Shown here piece after piece: positions 11,106 through 22,229 of a stretch of 64,000 bases of DNA. The DNA comes from Nymphaea colorata (taxonomy: Eukaryota > Streptophyta > Magnoliopsida > Nymphaeales > Nymphaeaceae), in contig NC_045148.1 in NCBI RefSeq assembly GCF_008831285.2, positions 15,912,802 through 15,976,801 on the forward strand. Direction: 5' to 3'. Position 1 is the first letter of the stretch. The number at the start of each line of letters is the position of its first letter. Below the pieces are notes generated by a model that did no database searches, had not been told where the DNA came from, and was given only the letters and a program-made list of their open reading frames with translations. A program made the position numbers and the translations under genes.

Positions 11106-12980
11106 ATGCCCCAAAGTAAAATTTATATTTGACCTTCAAACTCAAAAGCTGAAGTTTGCTCGATAATATTGTTCTATTACCAGGACTTGCATACCGTCTA
11201 CTTTTTTTTTTTTTCACAATCTTGGCATGTAATAAACGTAGTCATGAGTCCGAACCAGAAAATTAACATGGCTAGATAAGATGCAATAGTTCTTTCTCAA
11301 ATTGAATAATAGCAGTCAACTCATCGCAATAATCTTATCTATAAAAACGTCTGGTGTTATTGGCGACAGTCAGTTCTATAAATAAGTTGAGTACTTTGAA
11401 AGCTAAGATTCTTAAATCTGAACTGATGTGAAACGTGCTTATATCACATACCCATTTACGAAAATCCGCAGTTTGTATATAAATGAAAGTTCTAAAGTTT
11501 GATCAGGTAATGTCCAAGACACATCTCCACTTGGCTATGTAATATTTTTTTAAAAGGTATGAGCTAACGAAAGCGTCGGAGACAAACGTACATAATTCAT
11601 ATATTGCAAATAACTTATAGCAACAGTAGATAGAAAATTGAGAATATATTTTGAAACTAAGACATTAAGAATAATGAGCCAAAAACTCTTAGTTTGATCA
11701 ACTATTGAGGCTGACCTCTTGTGATCACGTCAGAGAACCTGTCACACCAGATTTATGGGTTTCCATTTTCAAACACCCCCAAGTTCTTCATGAAACTTTC
11801 AAAACCTTGACACTCGGTCTAACCATTAGAAGACGGTTTTATTCTCTCGCTTTCAATGGGTCTCCCTTCCATGGCTGGTTAACATAAAAAGTGGCTTAAA
11901 AGTTTGAAATTTTGAATGGCATGTTTGTTTCAGCCGTCGTATGTTTGAAATGAAGCGTCTAAAGTTATGGGTTGACACTCGGTCAAACCATTCAAACACG
12001 CCGTCATTCTGCCGCTTTCTATGGATCTCTCCTTCCATGAAGCAGCTTAAAACTTTGCTCGATTTCTCTGTTTCAACCAAGTTGCACTTGAAAACTCGGT
12101 CTAACCATTCAAACACGGCTTCGTTCTCCGACTCCCTGTGGGTTCTCTCTACTATGGTTGGTTAGTAAGAAAAAGTGGCTTGAGCTAGAGGCGGCGTTAA
12201 ACATCTTTTTTTATGCAAGTCGTCTACTGTTTTCAAAATTTGTACAGATTGAATGATATTTTACAAGCTTTTTATATACGTATGCAAGTTGAAAAATTGC
12301 AAAAATGTAGACATAATTTTTGTTTTTCAAAAGCCATAGTCCCTGGCCAGCGCCGCTTCCCCCCGCCCCTGGCTTAAGACGCCCTTCGTTTCCATTCAAA
12401 TACGAACGCGTTGGATTCAGATTCAAGTCAAAAACACATTATAACATGGTTTGGATTATGTTAAAAGTTGGATTTTGGTCCTGATGTGAAAATAAAAGTC
12501 GGATTCGGACGGGATACGGATTGTGAGATGAAAAATAAATTATGTACATAAACTTTTCTTCTTTCTAATTGAAATCCTAATATATGCGAACATATGGTAA
12601 CTTGGATATAACGAAGGGCACATATCCAACCGGAATCCAATCCGTTCATAATCATCGTCATTGAAATTGAGAAGATTCTGTAAATAATCTAACTCTTAAA
12701 GTTTAATATTTTTTGCTTCTAAATATCCTTTTGCCTTCGGACATTCTTTTATTTCTGAATGTTTTCATTTAAATTCTTTCTCTGCAACACGAACATTACA
12801 AGCGAAGACATGGAAAATGGAAGCAAAGTCAAAAATCATAAATTTACTAATGTTGAATTTATTGTGCGCCAATTTAGTGAATCCGCTTCCCCGTGGTATA
12901 GATAATCCAAGGGGCTTGTTACCGCCAACCAGGGGGGTTCTGTTCAAAGTTGTCGTACTGCCCACCGGAAAAAAAAAGGC
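11106..12980. other. Intergenic sequence upstream of the copy B thioesterase
   Basis: No gene is recognised. It holds the diverged triple repeat at 11811-12165. Near 12400-12660 lies a stretch rich in GGATTC/GAATCC-type words, resembling the interior of the MITE at 37832 but with no recognisable termini. Confidence 0.6.
11811..12165. repeat. Three diverged direct repeats (about 120-160 bp spacing)
   Basis: Starts near 11811, 11975 and 12093 share ACTCGGTCTAACCATTCAAA-like sequence. Each is followed by a TTCTC-rich segment and a CCATGG/CTATGG-type word. The units are imperfect and do not keep one open frame. Confidence 0.6.
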
Positions 12981-12990
12981 CTATATATAA
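12981..12990 (+). promoter_or_regulatory. TATA box of the copy B thioesterase gene
   Basis: CTATATATAA lies 45 bp before the ATG at 13035, which would place transcription start near 13015 with a very short 5' leader. Confidence 0.6.
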
Positions 12991-13034
12991 CATGAACGCC
13001 TTGCCGGTAACCAAGTGTACCGTTGTAGAAAAAA

Positions 13035-15478
13035 ATGGAAGTCATAACCACGTTCAAGACTGGAGCTCTGTTCTGCCCTTCCATTCGTTCAAGTGGAAAG
13101 ACGATCTCATGCTCTAACTCACCCTCCTCCCTTCGTCTGCCACTGACGACCAAGTTGCCTTCTGTAAAGAAGCACTTTCCAACACGTCCGCAGTTCAGCC
13201 TCCAAAGGATCAATGGAGCGCAAAACGACTCGTGGTAATGCCATCTCATTGGAATTACGATTTCATTATCTTGTTTTCTCGTGCTATTTTTTCACAAAAC
13301 AGGAGCTAATTGTATACTTCTTTGGGTTTGGATTAGACAGACGCCTGGCTAGAGTTAGAATTATGTATATATGAAAAACTTGGTATATTCAAGGCATTGT
13401 AATTGGAAGAGCTGGTTGCTTTAGCTGATGGATTATAATTGGTTCATAGTTTCTTGAGTGACATAGTGTTTGTCAGATTCACAGCATTAATGCTTAAGAT
13501 GCGTTTTAGAATGATTCATAAATCAATGGTCCTCGGGCTAGCTTATATACCAGTCTTCCTTCCTAAGCCGACATCAAATGACACCTTCATGTTCTAGAAA
13601 ACACGTCTGTAAATGACGATGACCGAGTGTAATGTACTGTTCCTGCATGTATTAGTATCGTCATGCCAGGAGAACCTCAAAATCATAGCTGGAGATTGCA
13701 TTATTGCAATCAGATGTTATATATACATATTCAAGATGATTTTGAGATAACGTCTTAAAAGTTAGCAAGTTCTGCAACCTATATTGAGTTAGTTACCCAT
13801 ATGCAGGCTATAGTTAGGTGATATAAAACTTATTTGACCATTAAACGTATTATTTACAAAAAAAGAAACTTCAATATATCTGCTCCTTGAATTAATAAAA
13901 ATTGCAATCATTACTTCACATTCCAAAATGATAAATGTAAGGATTATATGAACTGATTATGAGTCGATCAATTAACTTAATTGGTAGTTAAGAAGGTGCC
14001 ACGTGTAAAATATTTTTTCAAAATGTAAATAATTAGAGTATGACTTAGAAAGCAATTTTACGCACGGCACACCACCAATCAATATGATCAAACACAACTC
14101 ATCAGTCACTCTATATAACTTTTATATTTACTCAACCCATATGTATTAGATAAACCATATATTCGGGGTTCGTGTATGTTGATTGAGTAGATACAGATAC
14201 TCTGAATTGATTATAAATTGTCTGATCTATATGATTGCTGACTGAAAAATATTTCCAACCATGTCATTTTGGTACATGAGCTTTCGGAACATGCCCTCAA
14301 TTACGAAAGAAATTAACTCTCTTGCTTAAAGTGAATATGAAAAATAACTAATAAAGAAGGTGATGGAAATTGGAAAATCCTAAAAGAAGCATGCACCCTT
14401 ATCTCTCTTCTTTTTCAATCTTCTATCAATATTTGAAAAATTCCAATGCACATATAAACGCTGTTAGGGATTTTCATATCACGTCCAAAGAAGTCAGGAT
14501 GAGAATGCTTATTTAGACGTCTTCCTTCTTCAGGATGCAGGGATATCATGATGTTGAGCTTCAAGTTCGGGATTATGAGTTGGACCAATATGGCGTTGTC
14601 AACAATGCTATATATAACCATTTCATTGAACATGGTGAGACGAAAACTTGCTTTTTCCACTTTCATTGAAAGAATCATGAATGCTTGGAGAACCGCCTTG
14701 TCTTTCTTGAAGTCGATATTCTGTGTGAAGAGAGGACTGCCGCAATTTCTTTTTTCACGATTTCTGGAAGTTGGAAAATTGTTTCATGCAACTCATTCAA
14801 TTATGTGGCGCAGGTATAACTGATTTGCTTCTGAAACTTGGGATCGATACCGATGTCTTCATTTCTAGAGGCTTCAAAGGGGCTATAAGGGAAACATGGA
14901 TGAAGTATCTATCTCCTTTAAAGGTGACATATAAATGCGATGTTTTGCTTCCTTTTCATTACTAGGCAGTCAATTGAACAGATGAATTCGATTATTTGGT
15001 CGAATACGTGAGTTGCCGCTTCATTATATGGATCATAAAATGGTAGTCATGGAAACACAAGATAGTGTTTCTCATACTTCCAAGACAACTGATTCTTCAA
15101 TACTGTCTAACAATTGCATTGCACATGCAGCGGAGAGATAGCTTTGTTCTGAAAATGAAAATCTCAGAAGTTTCGGCCACAAGAATGCGCTTCGAGTACT
15201 ACATTTTCAAGCTTACAAACAAGGAGGTATCAGCTATTAACTGCAAAATGTTTCACAAGGAAAAAGTTATGGCATTTTAACTGAAATGAAAGGTCCTGAT
15301 TCTGCATTACTTGTTAATCTCTCAGCTTGCCTTGGAGGGCACATCAGTAGTTGTATGGCTTGACGAGAACCTTCGTCCCACTCGTATTCCGACCGAAGCA
15401 AAGTTGAAGCTGAAGAGCTACCTGGATAACGGCAGTGTTGAAGAATCAATCCATGTAGCTGAATCTTCTCCCATCTGA
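13035..15478 (+). CDS. ALT: Acyl-ACP thioesterase, hotdog fold (ALT/MKS2 family), copy B, complete
   Basis: Five exons: 13035-13234, 14534-14634, 14814-14923, 15131-15226, 15326-15478. They total 660 nt and 219 aa with consistent phases and GT-AG junctions. Residues 1-67 are Ser/Thr/Lys-rich and fit a chloroplast transit peptide. The hotdog domain follows, with the catalytic-site motif [13 protein letters not shown], then [19 protein letters not shown] and [15 protein letters not shown]. The family hydrolyses acyl-ACP in plastids and supplies free or 3-oxo fatty acids. The length matches family members of about 190-220 aa. A protein-like frame in intron 2 (CATGAATGC...) is not an exon, since splicing CATG to GTATAACTG keeps the fold continuous. 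It is convergent with the nuclease gene, with 490 bp between stop codons. Confidence 0.92.
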
Positions 15479-15968
15479 GGCCGTAAAGAGAACTCTGAAA
15501 AATAAATAAATATGTGCTCACATGTCCTCTTAGAGGAGCCAATATGTGCCAGCAACCAGTATGAGTCATTGTCCAAACAACATGTGCTCACCAATGAATT
15601 TGTGGATTAATTCATTAATTTGTGTACTGCTTCGTGCATCTATTGTAATAAAAATATATGATTGACAAAATGGCAGCTTGTTTTTTGTCATGACCTCGTA
15701 TCCTACCAAGAGTACAAAGAAAATAGAGAAGATAATAAATTGCAGAAACCAGAAGTTCGTCATTTAAGATTACTTATACGGTAATATTCCATTGCTAGTA
15801 CCAGCTAAAAAGGCATTCTGTCCTGACACTGTGTGCAACCAAAAGAAACATTTAATATTTTGCTGAATTCAGCAGAAGAACCAAATTCTCTCCGTAGAAG
15901 CAGTTTCAATGTAAAACTCGAACTAGGCCATCATAAATCTTGTAGTGGCAGTCTCCTGTTACAGATGC

Positions 15969-17800
15969 TTATCCTAGAGCACGATTGAGAGTTGCAGCCA
16001 ATCGCACTCCAGCTTCGGCCAGACGCAAGTAGACAGTGGGTAGACGAGACAAAAAGTAGTCATCTGCAAGAACGAGATGGGCCACTGTAAAGTGAAAATG
16101 ATAGAAGATTTGCAACGTACTTGAAACATTAAACTAGATTCTTTACCTTCCAAGACTGAACCTTCGTCGACATCCTTGTAAGCAAAATTACAGGCCGCAG
16201 TAATACTTTCAGACGCATACCTGCAAAATAGAAGTCACGTTTAAGTGTCAACCCACAACTTCACAGAACAGAAACCCGCGACTGTTGCTGTCCCCGCAGA
16301 AAATAGCTTCATAAGATTTAAAAGTGAGAAGTCATGAACAGGGTAATATTATATATGCGGGAATGATGATATATGTACCCATCAGGACAAGCAGTGACGC
16401 CACGGCTGCATTTTTCCCATCCATCAATTCTGCCAGCCCAGGCCCCCTGTTCCACAGAGGACGATCAATTTTTGTATTCATCAAGGAATCGACGGAGGAT
16501 TGCGGTATACATGTATACTCTTCGATTTTCTTCTAGACAGAGAAATTATACCGTAATATTACTTTGAATTTCATCTAACAGGCTTTCTACATCTGAGCCG
16601 TAGAATCTCTCTACAGCCGTCTCGATCAGGCTGTCATCCCACACCTGTAGATAATAATCATATCTCCAACAAGAGTTTCGTTCATCACAGTGGCGTGAAA
16701 TCATTGTAAATCTAAGCTTCAAGTTCATGAACGTGATGAACATTTAGGTGAGAAAAAGATCGAGGTTCTTACGTGATGGAGAACGGTTTTCCTTGTGAAC
16801 CACTTAACGTCGATGGTGTTGCCTCCCTTGTCTGTGGTAAAACCAACATGCAGTGGCTGCACGAAACCATATCCGGAGAAACTCAACATTGATTAAAGTG
16901 AAATCAACGAAAACTGGAACTCAAGCAAACTATAACAGCAGATTCGAGTGTCAAACCTGGTGCACGTCTCCTACGAAATGTGAAAGGAAGAGGAGCGCTT
17001 GAGTCAAATTATCTGTGAAAAAACGAACTTTCAGGATTTTGAAAACGTAAGTTTTCATTAGGAAACATGGTTTAAAGTTTGTCCATTTTTTAATTAACCA
17101 TATGGTCAAAGTTCACAAAGTTAAATTTGTTGAAATTAAAAAAAAAATTATCGAGCAGAGCTACTTAAGGAGAACAAAAAATTGTTCACATTGCGATCGA
17201 AGAGACGAGTCCGAGTAGGCCTCGAGTTGGCGTGTGTAGTTTTTTATTCCACCAGCAACACACATATCTGCTTCTCCTGCTTCATTTTTGCAGTCCCCTA
17301 ACCAAACATGAAAGAAAAAAAACAAAAGGTACTTATTCTCATGGTCCGGCCTCGATCGGTCGTTTCCACAGTGAATTGGGAACTGAACTTGAGAAAGCAG
17401 AGGGCAAGAACCGAACTCTTGTAGGCAAAAGTGCAGAGGGAGTCTGGCGTGTCGATGTAGTGAAGGGGAGACGACCAAGGAAACCTGAACTTCACATGGT
17501 CGGCCCACAAGCACAAGCTCGCCAAGTCATTCTGCGCATAGTCCGGCAACAGATCGTTCACTGCTGCAGCTGTTTTCTCACTCAGCCTCGCCTAAACAAA
17601 CCACAACAACCCAAACCAGAACAATCACAACGAAGATAAGAACAGAAAGAGGGAGAAGAAATGAGAGAGGGTGTAGACCCATATACTTGAGCTATTCTGC
17701 AAATGATGAAATGCCCATCTTTTCCCCATCCATGAGCCAGTGGAGCAATAATGAAAAGGATGGAACAGAGGAGGAGAAAGGATTCTCTGTTCTCGGCCAT
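15969..17800 (-). CDS. S1/P1-type zinc-dependent nuclease, copy B, complete
   Basis: Nine exons (minus): 17687-17800, 17417-17591, 17190-17297, 16957-17012, 16773-16856, 16552-16644, 16379-16446, 16147-16220, 15969-16063. They total 867 nt and 288 aa, with phases agreeing at every junction. A signal peptide (residues 1-24) ends before Trp25-Gly-Lys-Asp-Gly-His30, so the mature protein would start with the zinc-binding Trp, as in P1 nuclease. The other expected trinuclear zinc ligands are present: Asp69 (LWADH), His82 (LHYIDTPD), His144 and Asp148 (HFVGDVH), His154 (PLHVG), His178 and Asp182 (HHVWD). Plant members (BFN1/ENDO type) degrade single-stranded DNA and RNA in the secretory path or vacuole, often during senescence and cell death. 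Length is typical. A TATA-like box lies upstream at 17849-17858. Confidence 0.94.
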
Positions 17801-17848
17801 ATCTTCTGCTGCCTTTGTTGAACTGCCAATGTGTGGAAATAAATGAGG

Positions 17849-17858
17849 CTATATATAG
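17849..17858 (-). promoter_or_regulatory. TATA box of the copy B nuclease gene
   Basis: CTATATATAG lies 49 bp upstream of the ATG at 17800. It is conserved in the dead copy A. Confidence 0.6.
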
Positions 17859-18058
17859 ACATCAAAAGGAAAGAATATGAACGATTTCTCCCGGGTATCT
17901 GTGGCATCAGGAAACTTTTTCCTTTCCATAACTTCTTGTGGGTGGTGATGAACGGATGAATATGGAGCGTGATGGGCGCGTTAAGAGAGAGAGAGAGCAA
18001 AAACTCTCAACATTTACATGATGCAATCATCTGTCAGGACCGCTGAAACAAATGAACT

Positions 18059-19792
18059 GGGACCGTTATCCAATGGACTGTCTTCTTCTCTCAAATAGGT
18101 TTTTCACTTTTCAGGACTCTGAATCAGAGTCATTTTCTCGAAAACATCCGTATAATTGGCATAAACATAAAATCGATTTCTAACAGCCCATTCGAAATAC
18201 TTGGACGTTTCTCTTTCTGATAAAACGACATGAACCTTGCATCAAAGGATGGTTAATCGATAAAGCCAATCTCCAATTAAAACATGAAAATGAGAATTGG
18301 AAATGGTGTCTGAGGGTCGATTCTTGTCTAATGCAAAACCGAGGGCTTCTACGATGATCGCCAACATGTTGTAAAGATTTAGAAAGAGCTAATATATGAT
18401 CGTTGGTTGTAACGGCAAAAAAGGAGGTGGGATGACATAAGAAATGCATGCTTTTTATTGTTTCCCACCGTTAAAACAAATCAACGTGCATTTTGTATGA
18501 AAAATGATCTTTTTTCTTCCATTTGTTGGTGAGGGAATTAATTTGTGAAGGAGCAGAGCGTTAATGGAGTGCGGAAATTATGCTTGGACATTATCTTACA
18601 TGAATGAGCGAATCAGATTTATGAGTTGTAAAATTTCAAGGTTTTAAGCCGGTCGATTTTCTCATTACTTCTCCGAATCCATGCGCGTTTTCGCAGTTAA
18701 TGAAGGAAGGGCGCCTATCTCTTGAAACGTCATCAGAAATGTTCTGCATTACATATATGTGCTTAGTTTGCAAGCTATGAAGCACCTCGTCCAGGGGAGC
18801 TTATGGACGTAAAACGAATATCCGAATTACCTTCGAAGCAGGTAATTTAATCGTTATATTTATTTATATGATTACTGGCTTTGATGGATATGGTAGGTTC
18901 CTTTCAATGATCAGATCTGATGCTCAGTTTGTGACTCAAATCTAAATCAAAACTCCCAAAAAAAAAATGAAATTTAGGGGTGTTCAATGAATCAAGGCAA
19001 TTTGGGTTCGGCTCCATCTTGCTCGGCTAAGCTCGATTCAAGCTGACTCATTTAAGAAATGAGTTAAGTTAAGAGTTAAGAAATGGACCACTTAAATAAT
19101 CGAGTTGAGTTCGAGTGAGGCCCACTCCACCCACTCAAAGTCATTTGAGTTCGTGTTAAGGATATTTGTAAAGGGTGTCTTGCATTAGTTAAAAAAAAAA
19201 GGGAGTTGCTTCCATTGGCTTCCTTTAACTCGTAAGAGGCCGGTTCAGACATCAAGTCATCTTGTCCCCGCCTCATGAAAAATATTTTTAATAAATAGTG
19301 GCTCGGTTAAGCTCAACCCAAAGGAAGAAAATGTCTACACCTACGTCTTATGACTGAAAACAACAAACCATCCACCATGTCACTTGAGATGAGCCAAAGC
19401 TCCCTCCGTTGTATGACAACATTGCGGCCCTTCAAGAAGAACCCAACTGAACAACAAATAAATATAAAGCATCCAAGCCAACGATGAAAAATAACTTCTA
19501 CAATCAGACTTCATTCACAAAGAACAGACATTCCATTCACGTGATAAATAACAATTGCTAATATCCATTCATGTGATAAAGAACCATTACTAATGATTAA
19601 CTAGAAAATATAATTGATATTCATCCAACTTGAGTAATAACAAAATAAAACCGACAAAATAAAACCGTCACACAAAGCGTGTTGTCCCATCCAGTACATA
19701 AGTTTAATGAGTACATAAGTTTAATGAGTACAGATCCAACATAGAAAACAAGTAGTAACAAAACAAGCAATCAAACATAGTGGAATGTGTTT
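18059..19792. other. Intergenic sequence without a recognisable gene
   Basis: Non-coding. At 19010-19310 it contains GCTCGGCTAAGCTCGA-type words common in degenerate plant repeats. Two short tandem duplications occur: AAAATAAAACCG (19640-19670) and GTACATAAGTTTAATGA (19695-19730). Confidence 0.6.
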
Positions 19793-21210
19793 CCGTTCAT
19801 TCATCTTCATCACTTCCTTCACCTTCATCATCTTCATCACTTCCTTCGTGAAACATCATCTTCGTTGTCCTATTCGAAACAAAATAAATGTTAAACAACC
19901 ACATGCAACAATAGTCAATTGATAAAAATAAACTTACTATTAAATTGATAATCTGCAAACATTTGATTTGTTATAGTTGTTCTCATGGGATTGTTGCTTC
20001 CTCGCTGGTGTGTTTGGCTTGCAATTTTCGGTTCGCTTATGACAAAATTATCATTTGAAGGTGTGTCCTCAACATCAAATTGTTCAGCATTTGGATTGTG
20101 GTCAATTATGAAGTTGTGCAATACACATGTAGCAAGAACAATTTCAACTTGTTTTTTAAATGGATACTGCACTTGCATTTTTAATATTGGAAAACGAGCT
20201 TTCAACATGCCAAAAGTTCTTTCTACTGTATTTCGAAGTGATGAGTGCCTATGGTTGAATAATTCTTTTGGAGTTCGAGGTGTGCGCGCCCTGGTAACGA
20301 TGCCCTCGATAAGGTGTTAGCAAACCAACAATGTTTGGATAACCCCCATCGCAAGATAGTATTTGCCTACAATTGAACACACATTATTTAAACATTTGCA
20401 CATTTTCGTAAAAAGTAATAGATTGGTTGGTGGAAGTACGTACCTTCTGGGACCACAAATGAGTCGGTTGGATGATCAAGTGCATTGTATAATACCCTTG
20501 AGTCCGTCGCACTTCCTTCTCATCTTGCCAAAACGTAGTGGAATCGATTGTCGAATCCAACTACAATCATGACATTTTGCGAAATAAATCCTTTTCTATT
20601 GCGAAATCTTGTTTGGTCTGATGTTGCGACCCATGCAGGTACATGGGTGCCATCAATTGCTCCTAAACAATCCTACATTCATATGTGCAAGTTAGTTATG
20701 TTGTATGTCGGATGTTGTCGTGTTTTGTTTAGATTACAAATATGAAATTACCTAGAAATATGGATTGAATCGCTTGGATCTCCGAATTTTAGTTGGCATG
20801 TCATCATTGGGCCGCCGGACAAAATCTTTACCCATTATACATATTGCTCGTAGTACACAGCTGACATACTTACTTATTGTTTGTCCTAAATGTTGAAAAG
20901 TATTATGCGTGGCACGATTCTGTTCATTGTGTCCAATTGTCAATAAAAAAATAGCTACTTGTTCTTCTATGCTAATGTCACAAGCATCCTCCAATAATTT
21001 TCTACTTCTTAGAGTGTTACATAATATCTGATATGTGTGTTGATCCATACGAAGTAAGTCGGTACAATTTCTAGGATGACCTTCAAGCATAAGATGAACA
21101 AAAATTGCACCTGCTTCTCTAAATGAATGAACAATCATCAACGATTGAGGAAGTTCTTCTAACCAAGAGAAGATGCTAATGTAACATGAAATAAACGAAT
21201 GATGAACCAT
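19793..21210 (-). pseudogene. PIF/Harbinger DDE transposase, inactivated
   Basis: The N-terminal exon (20752-21210) carries the helix-rich segment with MDQHTYQILCNTLRS. The DDE core follows: first Asp in GAIDGTH (codon 20652-20654), second Asp in ATDSRVLYNAL (20502-20504), Glu in NTVERTFGMLK (20221-20223), then LKARFPILKMQ and VLATCVLHNFI. A final acidic tail (EGSDEDDEGEG, near 19800-19850) follows an intron. Breaks seen: TAG at 20752-20754 just before the first catalytic block, TGA at 20520-20522, and two single-base losses near 20300-20345. All three catalytic residues remain, but not in one frame. Confidence 0.85.
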
Positions 21211-21236
21211 TGAATGTAAGACATGCAGTAACTTAC

Positions 21237-22229
21237 CTACGAATTGGAAAGTTTACGCCTCAACCATGACACCCGCTGTGAAGGTGGAAGGTTGATAAAT
21301 ATCATGTAATTGCTGCCCTCTGCTAACATATCCATACTCCTTACTTGTGTTTCAATATCTATATGTCCGGTTTCAACCATTTCTTGCAGTATTTCGCAAC
21401 ATGTCACAAATTGTACCCCTTTACATGTACGTGTCATCGTATCTACACTGTGAGCAATACTGTTCAACAAATTATAGTATTCTTCATAATTGGTTGACCT
21501 GTGCCTTTTAGACCTACTAGTGGTCCTATTAGGTGCCATCATTGGATTTTCAGTGGTAGGAATTGGATGTCCTGGCGATGGTGGTGGAGGACTATCTTCA
21601 TACAGCATTTGTGTAAAGGATTGTGAAGATTCAGGATTCATGTACATTGGAGTGGATTGAGATGCAGGTGTATGTGGTACTGATTCAACGTCCTCATGTA
21701 GTATGTTGTTTAATGTGGCTGACTCATTTCCAGTGGCATGAGAATTGCCAAAGACCTCGGCGAACTCGTCAAAGTATCTCCATAACTTGGGACCTCTGTA
21801 CTTTTTTCTGTTCGGATATTTCTGAAAAATATCATGTGTTCAAATGAACATGTAGTAAAGACATGTTAGACATAACCTAAAAGTAATATCTCTGTAACAT
21901 ACCTCAATGTAGTCATTCCATACTTGGGGGTCGACTTCAATGCATTTGTTAATTGGGTCATACCCAAACCCGCTTGTATTCAAAATTTCTTTCATGACTG
22001 TCAAGTTGGGTTTTGAGTACTTCAATTTGTTTTTTACTTTGTCTTTACTGAATTCAGGACCGAATCTGTCCATCATGCTTTTTTCTATTGCTGTATACGC
22101 TTTGGACTTCAAGTCTCCACCAGATTTCATACCAGGAATGCGTGATTGCTCCACAAGAAGCTGGACTAAATAGTTCATTTGTACTTCAGTCCACGTAAGA
22201 TTCTCCCTCGATGGACCGTTGTCTTCCAT
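21237..22229 (-). CDS. Myb/SANT-like DNA-binding protein of PIF/Harbinger (ORF1)
   Basis: Two exons, 21903-22229 and 21237-21821, joined in phase 0 across a GT-AG intron, give 303 aa with no stop. Exon 1 begins MEDNGPSRENLTWTEVQMNY and contains a trihelix-type domain (WTEVQMNYLVQLLVEQ ... NKLKYSKPNL), as in Myb_DNA-bind_3 proteins. Exon 2 starts with KYPNRKKYRGPKLWRYFDEF, followed by a Pro/Ser-rich linker and a helical C-terminus. In PIF/Harbinger systems this partner binds the element ends and helps bring in the transposase. It is intact beside a broken transposase. It could also be an unrelated host gene of the same family; its position argues for the element. Confidence 0.85.

Larger units (their letters stand above)
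13731..18058. repeat. Segmental duplication, copy B
   Basis: Matches 1-4200; see that entry. Copy B carries extra sequence at about 13930-14245 inside thioesterase intron 1 and keeps the nuclease gene intact. Confidence 0.93.
19793..22229 (-). mobile_element. PIF/Harbinger-type DNA transposon, coding core
   Basis: Two minus-strand genes in the order expected for PIF/Harbinger: a Myb/SANT-like DNA-binding protein (21237-22229), then a DDE transposase (19793-21210). Terminal inverted repeats and a TAA/TTA target duplication could not be placed. Strings such as GGGCAATCAAA at 23247 and 23970 could be remains of an upstream end, but no inverted partner was seen on the downstream side. The true element may therefore extend to about 23985 or be truncated. 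Confidence 0.85.

Noticed and set aside
14635-14813. Protein-like frame in thioesterase intron 2 (CATGAATGCTTGGAG and on), also in copy A at 841-1017
   Set aside because: Using it as an exon breaks the frame and inserts about 50 residues absent from the family. Splicing CATG directly to GTATAACTG keeps the hotdog domain continuous.
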